Made by a program: the position numbers and the translations under genes
In this document: positions 1 through 6,169 of the stretch, one piece after another
How positions within the stretch are numbered: the first letter of the stretch is position 1
Layout of the letters: every line of letters starts with the position of its first letter
From: JBEKHI01 sp050012355
GTDB lineage: Bacteria > Actinomycetota > Actinomycetes > Streptosporangiales > Streptosporangiaceae
Reading direction: 5' to 3'
Length of the DNA: 6,761 bases
Assembly (NCBI GenBank): GCA_050012355.1
Contig: JBEKHI010000435.1
Coordinates: 1 to 6,761, forward strand
Notes under the pieces: generated by a model
What the model saw: the letters and a program-made list of their open reading frames with translations, nothing else
Databases searched by the model: none
What the model was told of the DNA's origin: nothing

Positions 1-558
1 GCGGCCGGCGATCGCACCGCGAGGACCGCCCAGGAACTGTCCGACGCCGCCGCCGAGATCTACATGCCGGTCGGCGCCGCCTCCGGACGCCTGCTCTACA
101 CGCTGGTACGAGCCGCACGCCCGGCGACCGTCGTGGAGTTCGGCACCTCGTTCGGGATCTCAACCCTGCACCTAGCCGCCGCGATCCGGGACAACGGCAC
201 CGGCCGGGTCATCACCACCGAACTCAGCGCCGACAAGGTCCGCGCCGCCCGGGAGACCTTCGCGGCCACCGGCCTTGACGACGTGATCACCCTCCTCCAC
301 GGCGACGCCCGCGAAACCCTGGCCGGCCTCGGCACCTCTGTCGGCCTGGTGCTGCTCGACGGCTGGAAGGACCTGTGCCTGCCAGTGCTCCGCCTGCTCG
401 AACCGAGCCTGGCGCCCGGCGCCCTCGTGATCGCCGACGACATCGACCTGGAGGACCTGCGGCCCTACCTTGACTACGTCCGCGACCCGGCCAGCGGCTA
501 CGAGAACGTGACCTTCCCCGACGGTGACGAAGGCATGGAGATCAGCCTCCGCACCTGA
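1..558 (+). CDS. class I SAM-dependent methyltransferase (O-methyltransferase-like), 5' end outside window
   Basis: The frame is open from base 1 to the TGA at 556-558, giving 185 visible residues. An ATG at 64 is possible, but the codons before it (AAGDRTARTAQELSDAAAEIY) read as normal amphipathic protein in the same frame, so the true start is probably outside the window. Glycine-rich motif I is seen as VVEFGTSFGISTL (strand 1 and the SAM-binding loop). It is followed by TTEL, whose Glu would bind the SAM ribose, then HGDARETL, then LVLLDGWKD and the late ALVIADD strand. This order matches class I Rossmann methyltransferases of the caffeoyl-CoA O-methyltransferase-like group; the methyl acceptor is unknown. 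It faces the minus-strand operon tail to tail, so shared function is not implied. Fold is confident, substrate is not. Confidence 0.8.
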   Translation, partial: AAGDRTARTAQELSDAAAEIYMPVGAASGRLLYTLVRAARPATVVEFGTSFGISTLHLAAAIRDNGTGRVITTELSADKVRAARETFAATGLDDVITLLHGDARETLAGLGTSVGLVLLDGWKDLCLPVLRLLEPSLAPGALVIADDIDLEDLRPYLDYVRDPASGYENVTFPDGDEGMEISLRT

Positions 559-562
559 CCGG

Positions 563-1057
563 TCAGCCTTCCTTCGGCCGGTAGAAGGTGGCGAGCATGC
601 CGCCGACCGCCACCACGGCGACGCCGACCGCGATGCCGAAACCATCCCAGCCGGTGACCGCGATGCCCGCGGCCGAGTCAACTGACAGCCGCCCAGGCCC
701 CAGCGCTCCCAGCGCCGCGCACGCGGCGGCGATCACCAGCACGTACTCGTAGCCGTCCTTGAACACGAAGAACCCGTTCGTGCGGTGCGCGAGCAGCCCG
801 GCGATCAGCATCACGGAGATCACCGCGGCGGCGGCCAGCGAGGTCAGCAAGCCGAGAATCAGCAGGACGCCCGCGCCGATTTCGGTGACCACGCTCATCC
901 AGGCCTGCAGCACCGGTTGCTTCAGCCCGAGACCGGAGAACCAGCGGGCCGTCCCCGCGATCTTCCCGCCGCCGATCCAGTGGTTGACGCCGTGCGCGAT
1001 CATCGTGCCCCCGACGACCAGGCGCACCAGCAGCAGCACGAACGCAGTGGCCGTCAT
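563..1057 (-). CDS. DoxX family integral membrane protein
   Basis: A 164-residue hydrophobic protein. Predicted membrane segments by eye lie near residues 4-22, 52-70, 74-91, 103-120 and 139-157. DoxX-like landmarks are the first helix ending in IAHGVNHW, the ARWFSGLGL loop, TEIGAGVLLILG in helix 2 and the LGPGRLSVD loop after helix 4. DoxX proteins are small membrane proteins, some linked to thiol or redox homeostasis; biochemical roles are poorly defined, so none is assigned. The frame stays open far upstream, to 1315, but that extension is Arg/Pro-rich and overlaps the hydrolase. The ATG at 1057 starts the first helix directly and has GGAG eight bases upstream. It is the last gene of the minus-strand run, 31 bp after the hydrolase, and its stop lies 4 bp from the converging methyltransferase stop. 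Confidence 0.85.
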   Translation of the reverse strand: MTATAFVLLLVRLVVGGTMIAHGVNHWIGGGKIAGTARWFSGLGLKQPVLQAWMSVVTEIGAGVLLILGLLTSLAAAAVISVMLIAGLLAHRTNGFFVFKDGYEYVLVIAAACAALGALGPGRLSVDSAAGIAVTGWDGFGIAVGVAVVAVGGMLATFYRPKEG

Positions 1058-1092
1058 GCTCTGTTCTCCGCTCGCCTTTGGCTCGGGCTCAT
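1054..1092 (-). CDS. possible 12-codon coupling ORF between hydrolase and DoxX gene
   Basis: In the short gap between the hydrolase and DoxX genes there is an ORF encoding MSPSQRRAENRA. Its ATG (1092-1090) overlaps the hydrolase stop as ATGA. Its TGA (1056-1054) overlaps the DoxX start codon as ATGA. A strong Shine-Dalgarno sequence, GAGGAG, lies five bases before its ATG, better placed than the GGAG before the DoxX start. If translated, it would carry terminating ribosomes from one gene to the next. There is no sign that the peptide itself is functional, and chance is a real alternative because only about 13 codons are involved. Confidence 0.3.
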   Translation of the reverse strand: MSPSQRRAENRA

Positions 1093-1901
1093 GCCGTCTC
1101 CTCGGATCTCGCGCCGCCGGCGGCGCGATCGAGCACGCACTCCTCGGCGAACGACAGCATCGACAGGTGGTAGGCCGTTGCGGACAGCCCCAGGCTGAGG
1201 TTGTGCCCGCCGGTTGCCTGCTCGTGGGTGACGACCCGCGGCGAGGCGGTGAACAGCGCGGCGACCTCGGCGAGCGCCGCGGGGCCGGCCCGCCATACTC
1301 TTTCGTGCTCACCAAGGCTGTACCGGACAGGAACCCGCACCTGTGCCGCTATATCGGGAAATATCTCCCACCAGCGACGTCCCTCAACCGCCTCGTACAG
1401 CGGCGAAGCGGACAGGATCCGGCGGTCCCGGAGCGAGTCGGCCGAGTACGACGACGCTGGGTACCAGATGAGATCGACAACCCCGCTCGATTTCCGTTCC
1501 TCGAAGGCGGCCCGCACCAGCGGGTGGTGGTGCAGGCCGGTGCCCGCTAGCTCGACGCCGAGCACGCTCGGGTCCGCGGCGGCCATGCGCGTCGCGAGCA
1601 TGCATCCGGCCGAGTGTCCGACCAGGAACAATCCGGCGCCGCGCGGTCGGTCCTCCAGCAGCGAGTCGATGGCCGCGAACGCGAGGGAGACCCGTTCCGC
1701 CGGGGACTCGGACGACGGCGTGCCCTCATACCCTGGCCGGTTCAGCGCGATCACCGTGTAGCCCAGCGAGGACCCGAGCCGGAGCAGCGAGTGGCGCGGG
1801 TATCCGGGCGCGTCGAAATACCGCGCGTTCACCGCCCCGCCGTGCAGCGCCACGATCACCGCCCTCGGCTCCGGGACCTCCATGATCAGGCCCGGGATCA
1901 T
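1089..1901 (-). CDS. alpha/beta hydrolase
   Basis: A 270-residue, probably cytosolic serine hydrolase; no signal peptide is visible. Fold markers in order are the oxyanion-hole loop ALHGG (His20-Gly21-Gly22), the strand VIALNRPGYEGT, the nucleophile elbow VGHSAG (Ser97) and a late catalytic histidine in GGHN (His233). The acid is probably Glu198 or Glu200 in YSLGEHERVW rather than the usual Asp; this is inferred from position. The reaction could be hydrolysis of an ester, thioester, lactone or C-C bond and cannot be settled from sequence. The ATG overlaps the TGA of the upstream DUF35-thiolase gene by ATGA, with GGAG six bases before the start, implying coupled translation. An internal ATG at residue 7 is a less likely start. 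Its operon position suggests it acts on a product of the P450/SDR/thiolase steps. Confidence 0.85.
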   Translation of the reverse strand: MIPGLIMEVPEPRAVIVALHGGAVNARYFDAPGYPRHSLLRLGSSLGYTVIALNRPGYEGTPSSESPAERVSLAFAAIDSLLEDRPRGAGLFLVGHSAGCMLATRMAAADPSVLGVELAGTGLHHHPLVRAAFEERKSSGVVDLIWYPASSYSADSLRDRRILSASPLYEAVEGRRWWEIFPDIAAQVRVPVRYSLGEHERVWRAGPAALAEVAALFTASPRVVTHEQATGGHNLSLGLSATAYHLSMLSFAEECVLDRAAGGARSEETA

Positions 1902-3535
1902 GAGTCGCTCCGCAGCAGGAGAACTCCGCTGGGGGTCAGCCCGCCGGAGGACACCACCCCGACCCGGGCGCCAGGCACCTGTCGTTTGCCGCCGTCGCCG
2001 CGGAGCTGGACGATAGCCTCGTGCAGCAACCCCATGCCGTGCGTGCGGCCATGCGAGAGCTGACCGCCGTGCGTGTTCAGCGGCAGCACGCCGTCGCGGG
2101 CGATGTTCTTGCCGCCCTCGAGGAAATCCTTCGCCTCGCCGAGCGGGCAGAAGCCGAGCCCCTCGATCCAGGACAGGCAGTTGAAGGTGAATCCGTCGTA
2201 TAGTTCCGCCACGTCAACATCGTCCGGCCGGAGCGAGGTCCGTGTCCATAGGTGCGCGGACTGCCCGAGCACCTGCGGTTCATGGATAAGTGTCGACTGA
2301 TCCCACTCCAGTCGCTCCACGATCTGTGTCCCGCATGCTTCCACCCATACAGGTGGCTTGGCCAAGTCTCGTGCCGTGTCCGCTGCGGAGACGACGACGG
2401 CGACCGCCCCGTCACACGGCACATCGCAGTCGTAAAGGCCGAACGGAGTCGTGACGGTCCTCGCAGCAAGGTAATCCTCCATGCTGAGCGGTTCGCGGTA
2501 GATCGCTCCCGGCGTTATGGTCGCGTTTGCACGTTGGTTAAGCGCGATCCAGCCAAGTGTCTCGCGTGTCGTCCCGTACCGCTGCATATATCGCTGAGCG
2601 TTCATCGCCAGGGTGTGCGCGGCCGATATCGCGCCGAACGTCGCGAACCATGGCGACGAGATCCCGGCGGGCCGGGCGATCTTGCCCTGCCGCACCAGTT
2701 CGCTGTACGTGGATTCCCAGAGCGTGCGGAAACACAGCACGTGCCGCGCCAGCCCGCCCGCCACCGCGAGCATCGCCGCTATCACTGACCCGCCCGGACC
2801 AAACGTCTCGCCGCCCCCGTTATACCAACTTGGCCAAAACGACAGTGCGGATTCCACCGCGGTCACGCCGCCCTCACCGAAGGGGCCTACGTTCCCGGCG
2901 CCCGGGTAGGTGGAGAGCCCGTCGATGTCGGCGGGGGTGAGACCGGCGTCCGCGATGGCTTGCTGGCAGGCATCGATAGTCAGCGAGAGCGGGTCGGCCA
3001 TCAGCCGGCGGCCGATGCGGGACATCCCGATGCCGGTGAGCGCGACCTTGTCCTCGAACTTCTCGGTGCGGATCATCGGCCGCACCCGGGAGTACACCGG
3101 CTGATCGACCGGCTCGACGAGCCCGTCCTCTCCAGTCGGCCGGAACAGCGGGAGCCACACGTCACCCGTCCGCTCGAAGACCACCTCCATCCGCATGCCC
3201 AGCCGCAGATCGTCCGGGTCAGCTTCGACGACGTTGGTGGTCAGCCGGACCCGCGGGTCCTCCTCGATGGCGACCTGGGCCACCACATAGGGCGCCGGCA
3301 GCCCGGGCAGGCCGAATCGCTGGTTCACGGTGAAACCGATCAGCGTCGCCAACCCGGAGACGGGGACCACCTCGATGTCACGCCCGTGGCAGTAGCGGCA
3401 GGCCGGCCGGGGCGGATGCAACAGTGCCTGGCAGTTCTGGCACTGCTGCACCCGCAGCCGCCCATCGGAACCGGACGTCCAGAAGAACTCGGTTTCCGGC
3501 GTTAGTTCGGGGACCGGGCGGTCGTCACCCGTCAA
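1898..3535 (-). CDS. DUF35 (zinc-ribbon/OB-fold) - thiolase-superfamily fusion, Ltp2-like
   Basis: A 545-residue, two-part protein from a TTG start. Residues about 8-135 are a DUF35 unit: PVPELTPETEFFW, a rubredoxin-like zinc ribbon with CQNC (Cys32, Cys35) and CRYC (Cys46, Cys49), then an OB-fold. Residues about 154-545 are a thiolase-superfamily domain (VALTGIGMSRIG ... NTHGGQLSHGRTHG ... VSSGGLTPSG). Where thiolases have the acylated Cys it reads FGPGGS (about 246-250). The C-terminal Cys-Gly-Gly-Gly motif is VSSGG, and the usual Asn-Glu-Ala-Phe region is ELYDGFTF, with a Tyr. A classical thiolase reaction is therefore unlikely. In steroid side-chain degradation Ltp2 is a thiolase-fold retro-aldolase that needs the DUF35 domain of its partner ChsH2; here the two units share one chain. 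The frame runs upstream to 3823, but that part is out-of-frame P450 sequence. The TTG is the only plausible start near the domain; AAGGA lies about 11 bases before it. Confidence 0.82.
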   Translation of the reverse strand: MTGDDRPVPELTPETEFFWTSGSDGRLRVQQCQNCQALLHPPRPACRYCHGRDIEVVPVSGLATLIGFTVNQRFGLPGLPAPYVVAQVAIEEDPRVRLTTNVVEADPDDLRLGMRMEVVFERTGDVWLPLFRPTGEDGLVEPVDQPVYSRVRPMIRTEKFEDKVALTGIGMSRIGRRLMADPLSLTIDACQQAIADAGLTPADIDGLSTYPGAGNVGPFGEGGVTAVESALSFWPSWYNGGGETFGPGGSVIAAMLAVAGGLARHVLCFRTLWESTYSELVRQGKIARPAGISSPWFATFGAISAAHTLAMNAQRYMQRYGTTRETLGWIALNQRANATITPGAIYREPLSMEDYLAARTVTTPFGLYDCDVPCDGAVAVVVSAADTARDLAKPPVWVEACGTQIVERLEWDQSTLIHEPQVLGQSAHLWTRTSLRPDDVDVAELYDGFTFNCLSWIEGLGFCPLGEAKDFLEGGKNIARDGVLPLNTHGGQLSHGRTHGMGLLHEAIVQLRGDGGKRQVPGARVGVVSSGGLTPSGVLLLRSDS

Positions 3536-4868
3536 CGCTGGCTTGTTCCTTGCGTACCGTGACTGGTTCGGCGAGCCGCTGTTCGTCGCAGATCTTCTGC
3601 ATGGCCTCGATCGTCTCGTCCAGCCCGGGACCAAGCCTCCGGCCGGGGGCGAAAGTGGCGGGCAGGTGCTGCATGCCCTGGATGACGCCGATGGTCTGGT
3701 AGTGCACCGCGCCCGCTGGATCACACCGGTAGTCCGGCATCCGGTCGAGCACCGCGGTGACCATCTGCTTGAACACCATGCGGGCCACGTTGGAGCCGAT
3801 GCACCGGTGCAGGCCCAGGCCAAAGGCGTGGTGCCGGTTGCCGGTGCGAGTCATGTCGATCTCGTTCGGGTTGGGGAACACCGAGGGGTCGCGGTTGGAC
3901 ATGGCCCATGACAGCCACACCCGCTCGCCCTCCTTGAACTGCGTGCCCGCGATCTCGCAGTCGGCGGAGATCGTGCGACCGTCGCCGGGCGCCGGGCAGA
4001 AGAAGCGCAGGAACTCCTCGGTGGCCGGGTTCAGCAGCGTGTCCCGCTCCGCGCTCAGACGCGTCCGCTCGGCCGGGTGCTCGGCCAGCCATTCCAGCGC
4101 GTGCGAGGTGAGCGCGGTCGTGGTGTCGAAGCCGCCGCCGATGATCAGGGCTATCACGCCAAGCAGTTCCATGTCATCCGGCTTGCTGCCGTTGATGGTG
4201 GCCTGGGCTAGGGCGTTGATCAGACCGGGGCGCGGGTTCGCGCGGACGTCGTTGAGCTGCGCGTACATGTCACGGAACATCGCCGTCTGGCTTTCCCGCA
4301 CGCGTGCTATCTCGGGCGAGTCGTGCGGGGTGTACACGGAGGCGTGCACCGGTTCGACGTACAGGCTCCAGTTCTTCAGCGGGACGCCCATCATCGCCAG
4401 CGTCAAGACGGCCGGGACGATGTTCGCCAGGTCGTCGACGAAGTCGATGCTCCCGCTCTCGATCTTCTCGTCCAGGCTGGCCCGGACCAGTTCCCTGACC
4501 ACGGGAGTCCACCGGGCGACCGCGGCGGGGGACAGGTACGGGTTGAGTGCCTGCCGGTAGTGCCGCTGCTCGGGCGGGTCCATCTCCAGGAAGCCGCCGA
4601 CGAACGGCGTCTCCGGGGTGGGGATGGTAATGCCCTTGTAGCCCCGCTTGCTGCCGTCGATGTCGTGTTCGTTGGATACGAACTCGGCAGCGCGCGCGAC
4701 CTCGAAGACCTCGCTGTTGCCGGCGATGACCCAGTGACCGTCATAGGTCTCGCTCCAGGCCACCGGGCACTTGGAGTGCATCTCCTGGGTGATCGCCTCG
4801 AACTGCTCCCGGTACTCGGGGGTATGCCGGTCGAAGTCGTACCGGTTCTTCTTACGGTCATCGGTCAC
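3525..4868 (-). CDS. cytochrome P450 (complete)
   Basis: A 447-residue soluble bacterial class I P450; no membrane anchor is seen. Diagnostic motifs are the I-helix oxygen-activation site GGFDTT (245-250), the K-helix ExxR as EFLR (Glu285-Arg288) and the heme loop HHAFGLGLHRCIG with the thiolate ligand Cys356. An FLEMDPPEQRHYR segment (about 93-105) matches the conserved C-helix region around the Arg that contacts a heme propionate. About 40 residues after the usual C-terminal strand form a charged tail ending EQASVDG. The reaction is monooxygenation of an unidentified, probably hydrophobic substrate, with electrons from the adjacent ferredoxin. The start is GTG, overlapping the ferredoxin TGA as GTGA. 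The stop overlaps the next gene by 11 bp, so translation with both neighbours is probably coupled. Confidence 0.95.
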   Translation of the reverse strand: MTDDRKKNRYDFDRHTPEYREQFEAITQEMHSKCPVAWSETYDGHWVIAGNSEVFEVARAAEFVSNEHDIDGSKRGYKGITIPTPETPFVGGFLEMDPPEQRHYRQALNPYLSPAAVARWTPVVRELVRASLDEKIESGSIDFVDDLANIVPAVLTLAMMGVPLKNWSLYVEPVHASVYTPHDSPEIARVRESQTAMFRDMYAQLNDVRANPRPGLINALAQATINGSKPDDMELLGVIALIIGGGFDTTTALTSHALEWLAEHPAERTRLSAERDTLLNPATEEFLRFFCPAPGDGRTISADCEIAGTQFKEGERVWLSWAMSNRDPSVFPNPNEIDMTRTGNRHHAFGLGLHRCIGSNVARMVFKQMVTAVLDRMPDYRCDPAGAVHYQTIGVIQGMQHLPATFAPGRRLGPGLDETIEAMQKICDEQRLAEPVTVRKEQASVDG

Positions 4869-5068
4869 GTCTGCTCCCCGACGACGGAGATGGCCTGCTC
4901 GGGACAGGACCGGACGGCCTCGAGCACCGCGGCCTCCTGGTCCTCCGGTACGTCTTCGCTGACCGGTGACGAATGTCCGTCGATGTCGTCAAGCTCGAAC
5001 ATCTTCGGGGCGATCATCGCGCAGAGCGTGTGACCCTGACAGCGGTCCTGGTTGACTCGTACCTTCAT
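4865..5068 (-). CDS. ferredoxin, P450-partner type (probably 3Fe-4S)
   Basis: A 67-residue acidic electron carrier. Cluster ligands are Cys10 and Cys16 in CQGHTLC and Cys55 in SCPEQAI. His13 occupies the place of the second Cys of a four-iron ferredoxin. This CxxHxxC...CP pattern is characteristic of actinobacterial ferredoxins that donate electrons to P450s, usually with a [3Fe-4S] cluster. The frame extends upstream to 5431, but that region is Arg/Ser-rich antisense of the SDR frame. The ATG at 5068 is preceded by GAGG with a five-base spacer and begins the conserved MKVRV strand. It sits 7 bp after the SDR stop and overlaps the P450 start by GTGA, making this P450 its most likely partner. 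A ferredoxin reductase must come from elsewhere in the genome. Confidence 0.92.
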   Translation of the reverse strand: MKVRVNQDRCQGHTLCAMIAPKMFELDDIDGHSSPVSEDVPEDQEAAVLEAVRSCPEQAISVVGEQT

Positions 5069-5075
5069 CTGCGCC

Positions 5076-5936
5076 TCAAACCTTGAAGTCGTGCCACTTG
5101 AGGTAGCCGCCGGCATCCACCCGGAACTGCATGCCCGTAACATAGCGGGCCTCGTCCGAGGCGAGGAAGAGCACGGCGTTGCTGATGTCGACTGGCTCGA
5201 TATACGGGATCGGGAAGGCTTGCTGCACCATGAAAGCCGGCTCAGCGTCCGCCCGGGTCGGGTGCTCCAGATCCGGGCGGAAGGACTGATACATCGGCTC
5301 GCTTTGCAGCATGTCGGTGTTGACGTTCGTCGGGTGGACGGCGTTCGCGCGGATCTGGTTTGGAGCGAGCGTGCGCGCCAGTTCGTGGATGTAGTTGGCC
5401 AGCGACTTCTTGGCGACCATGTACCCGACACCGCCCGGGTCCGCGCCCGGGTTCATCATCGGCACGTCCGGCATGAAAGCCGCCGATGACCCGGTCGCGA
5501 TCACGCTGGCCCCCTCGGTGAGGTGCGGCAGCGCCACGTGGATCGCGTTGATCGAGCCGAGCAGGTTGGTGCCGATCACGTCGGTCCAGGCCTGCAACCG
5601 GGGCTCGCCCTTCATCGCGGCGATACCCGCCTGCGCCACCACGATGTCCAGCTTTCCCAGCTCGGCCAGGCCCTGATCCAGCGCGGCCTTGAGCTGCGCG
5701 GGCTCGCGGACGTCCGCCTGGACCGCCACGATGCGCCGGTCCTGAGCCTCGACGAGCCGGACGGTCTCCTTCAGGTCATCCGGTGTCGCGAGCGGGTACT
5801 TGATGGACTCGATGTCGCGGCAGATATCCACCGCGATGATGTCGGCCCCCTCCTCGGCTAGCCGCACCGCGTGACTGCGGCCCTGGCCGCGCGCCGCACC
5901 GGTGATGAAAGCGACCTTGCCCTCAACACGTCCCAT
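5076..5936 (-). CDS. mycofactocin-type SDR family oxidoreductase
   Basis: A 286-residue short-chain dehydrogenase. The first 40 residues (GRVEGKVAFITGAARGQGRS, then AEEGADIIAVDIC) match the well-known signature of the mycofactocin-coupled SDR subfamily, whose members hold NAD tightly and pass electrons to mycofactocin. Cofactor motif TGAARGQG spans 12-19; Asp37 ends strand 2 and indicates NAD rather than NADP; Asp75 lies in ADV. The catalytic set is Asn124, Ser150 or Ser151, Tyr172 and Lys176 (YMVAK), with an insertion between Ser and Tyr. The usual NAG after strand 4 reads QAG (102-104). It probably oxidises an alcohol made by the P450, though the reverse direction is possible. As first gene of the run it follows a promoter-like region, and AGGAG sits about seven bases before its ATG. 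Confidence 0.9.
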   Translation of the reverse strand: MGRVEGKVAFITGAARGQGRSHAVRLAEEGADIIAVDICRDIESIKYPLATPDDLKETVRLVEAQDRRIVAVQADVREPAQLKAALDQGLAELGKLDIVVAQAGIAAMKGEPRLQAWTDVIGTNLLGSINAIHVALPHLTEGASVIATGSSAAFMPDVPMMNPGADPGGVGYMVAKKSLANYIHELARTLAPNQIRANAVHPTNVNTDMLQSEPMYQSFRPDLEHPTRADAEPAFMVQQAFPIPYIEPVDISNAVLFLASDEARYVTGMQFRVDAGGYLKWHDFKV

Positions 5937-5940
5937 CGGC

Positions 5941-5947
5941 TACTCCT
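5941..5947 (-). promoter_or_regulatory. ribosome binding site of the SDR gene
   Basis: On the minus strand GAGGAG lies just before TAGCCG and the ATG at 5936, a near-ideal Shine-Dalgarno match and spacing. It fixes the SDR start at 5936. Confidence 0.7.
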
Positions 5948-5968
5948 CATCACCCAGCAAACCAAGTA

Positions 5969-5983
5969 GAGAATGTCATTCTC
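5969..5983. promoter_or_regulatory. palindromic operator candidate upstream of the SDR gene
   Basis: A perfect inverted repeat, GAGAATG-T-CATTCTC on the plus strand, with 7-bp arms around one central base. It lies 33-47 bp before the SDR start and directly downstream of a TATACT box, so it would cover the transcription start. Size, symmetry and position fit a TetR-type repressor site; the repressor class is inference, and no regulator gene is in the window. A 7-bp-arm palindrome would arise by chance somewhere in about 40 percent of random windows this size, so location is the main support. Confidence 0.55.
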
Positions 5984-5990
5984 CTAACTG

Positions 5991-5996
5991 AGTATA
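5991..5996 (-). promoter_or_regulatory. candidate -10 box for the SDR-to-DoxX gene run
   Basis: The minus strand reads TATACT in an AT-rich patch of otherwise GC-rich sequence, 55 bases before the SDR start codon. No convincing -35 box is found at 16-18 bases; a TTGACG at 6026-6021 is 24 bases away, which is too far for a standard sigma-70 promoter. This may be an extended or activator-dependent promoter. Confidence 0.4.
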
Positions 5997-6034
5997 AGAT
6001 TTTCACATCCGAGCCCGCGCCGTCAACGGCCCAG

Positions 6035-6071
6035 CCGCGACCCCAGCGATGGGCCATCCATGGGGTCGCGG
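6035..6071. repeat. 11-bp inverted repeat, possible terminator
   Basis: CCGCGACCCCA (6035-6045) is perfectly complementary to TGGGGTCGCGG (6061-6071) across a 15-base loop. The loop itself contains GATGG-G-CCATC. The stem would be very stable in RNA from either strand. No T-run follows on either side, so it is not a textbook intrinsic terminator, but GC-rich actinomycetes often use stems without a U-tract. It lies about 100 bp past the second ferredoxin stop and upstream of the SDR promoter, suitable for insulating the two transcripts. Confidence 0.5.
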
Positions 6072-6141
6072 AGAGTCCTTCGCCGGGCGACAAATCCCTT
6101 ATGTTGGCTTATTTCCGCGCGGGGGAGGCCGGGCTGCCGGC

Positions 6142-6158
6142 CGTGCCGCCGCGGCACG
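6142..6158. terminator. GC-rich hairpin just after the second ferredoxin gene
   Basis: CGTGCCGC-C-GCGGCACG is a perfect 17-bp palindrome with 8-bp arms. As RNA it would form a seven-pair stem with a three-base loop, starting about a dozen bases after the ferredoxin stop codon (minus strand). The position suits transcript ending or 3' end protection. There is no U-tract, so the assignment is tentative. Confidence 0.4.
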
Positions 6159-6169
6159 CGCGGTTGGCG

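Larger units (their letters stand above)
5937..6169. other. non-coding region between the two P450 gene groups
   Basis: This 233-bp gap separates the second ferredoxin stop from the SDR start. The left part (about 5985-6006) is AT-rich and promoter-like for the SDR run. The middle and right parts carry two inverted repeats, at 6035-6071 and 6142-6158. Open frames crossing it on either strand are short, Arg-rich and lack recognisable domains, so no gene is called here. Confidence 0.6.

Noticed and set aside
555..566. 12-bp palindrome CTGACCGGTCAG containing both convergent stop codons, as a bidirectional terminator
   Set aside because: One or two perfect 12-bp palindromes are expected by chance in a window this long, it has no loop to form a hairpin, and no T-run follows.
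563..1315. Long 250-residue version of the DoxX ORF
   Set aside because: The first 86 residues are Arg/Pro/Ser-rich, overlap the hydrolase gene in another frame and show no domain; the ATG at 1057 fits the first membrane helix.
759..1550. Plus-strand 263-residue ORF opposite DoxX and hydrolase
   Set aside because: Low-complexity shadow of two well-supported minus-strand genes, with no recognisable motif.
3536..3823. N-terminal extension of the DUF35-thiolase frame
   Set aside because: This stretch is the P450 C-terminus read in another frame; it is Cys/Ser/Arg-rich and unlike the DUF35 N-terminus.
3757..4560. Plus-strand 267-residue ORF opposite the P450
   Set aside because: It lies entirely antisense to a P450 with all diagnostic motifs; composition reflects high-GC shadow coding.
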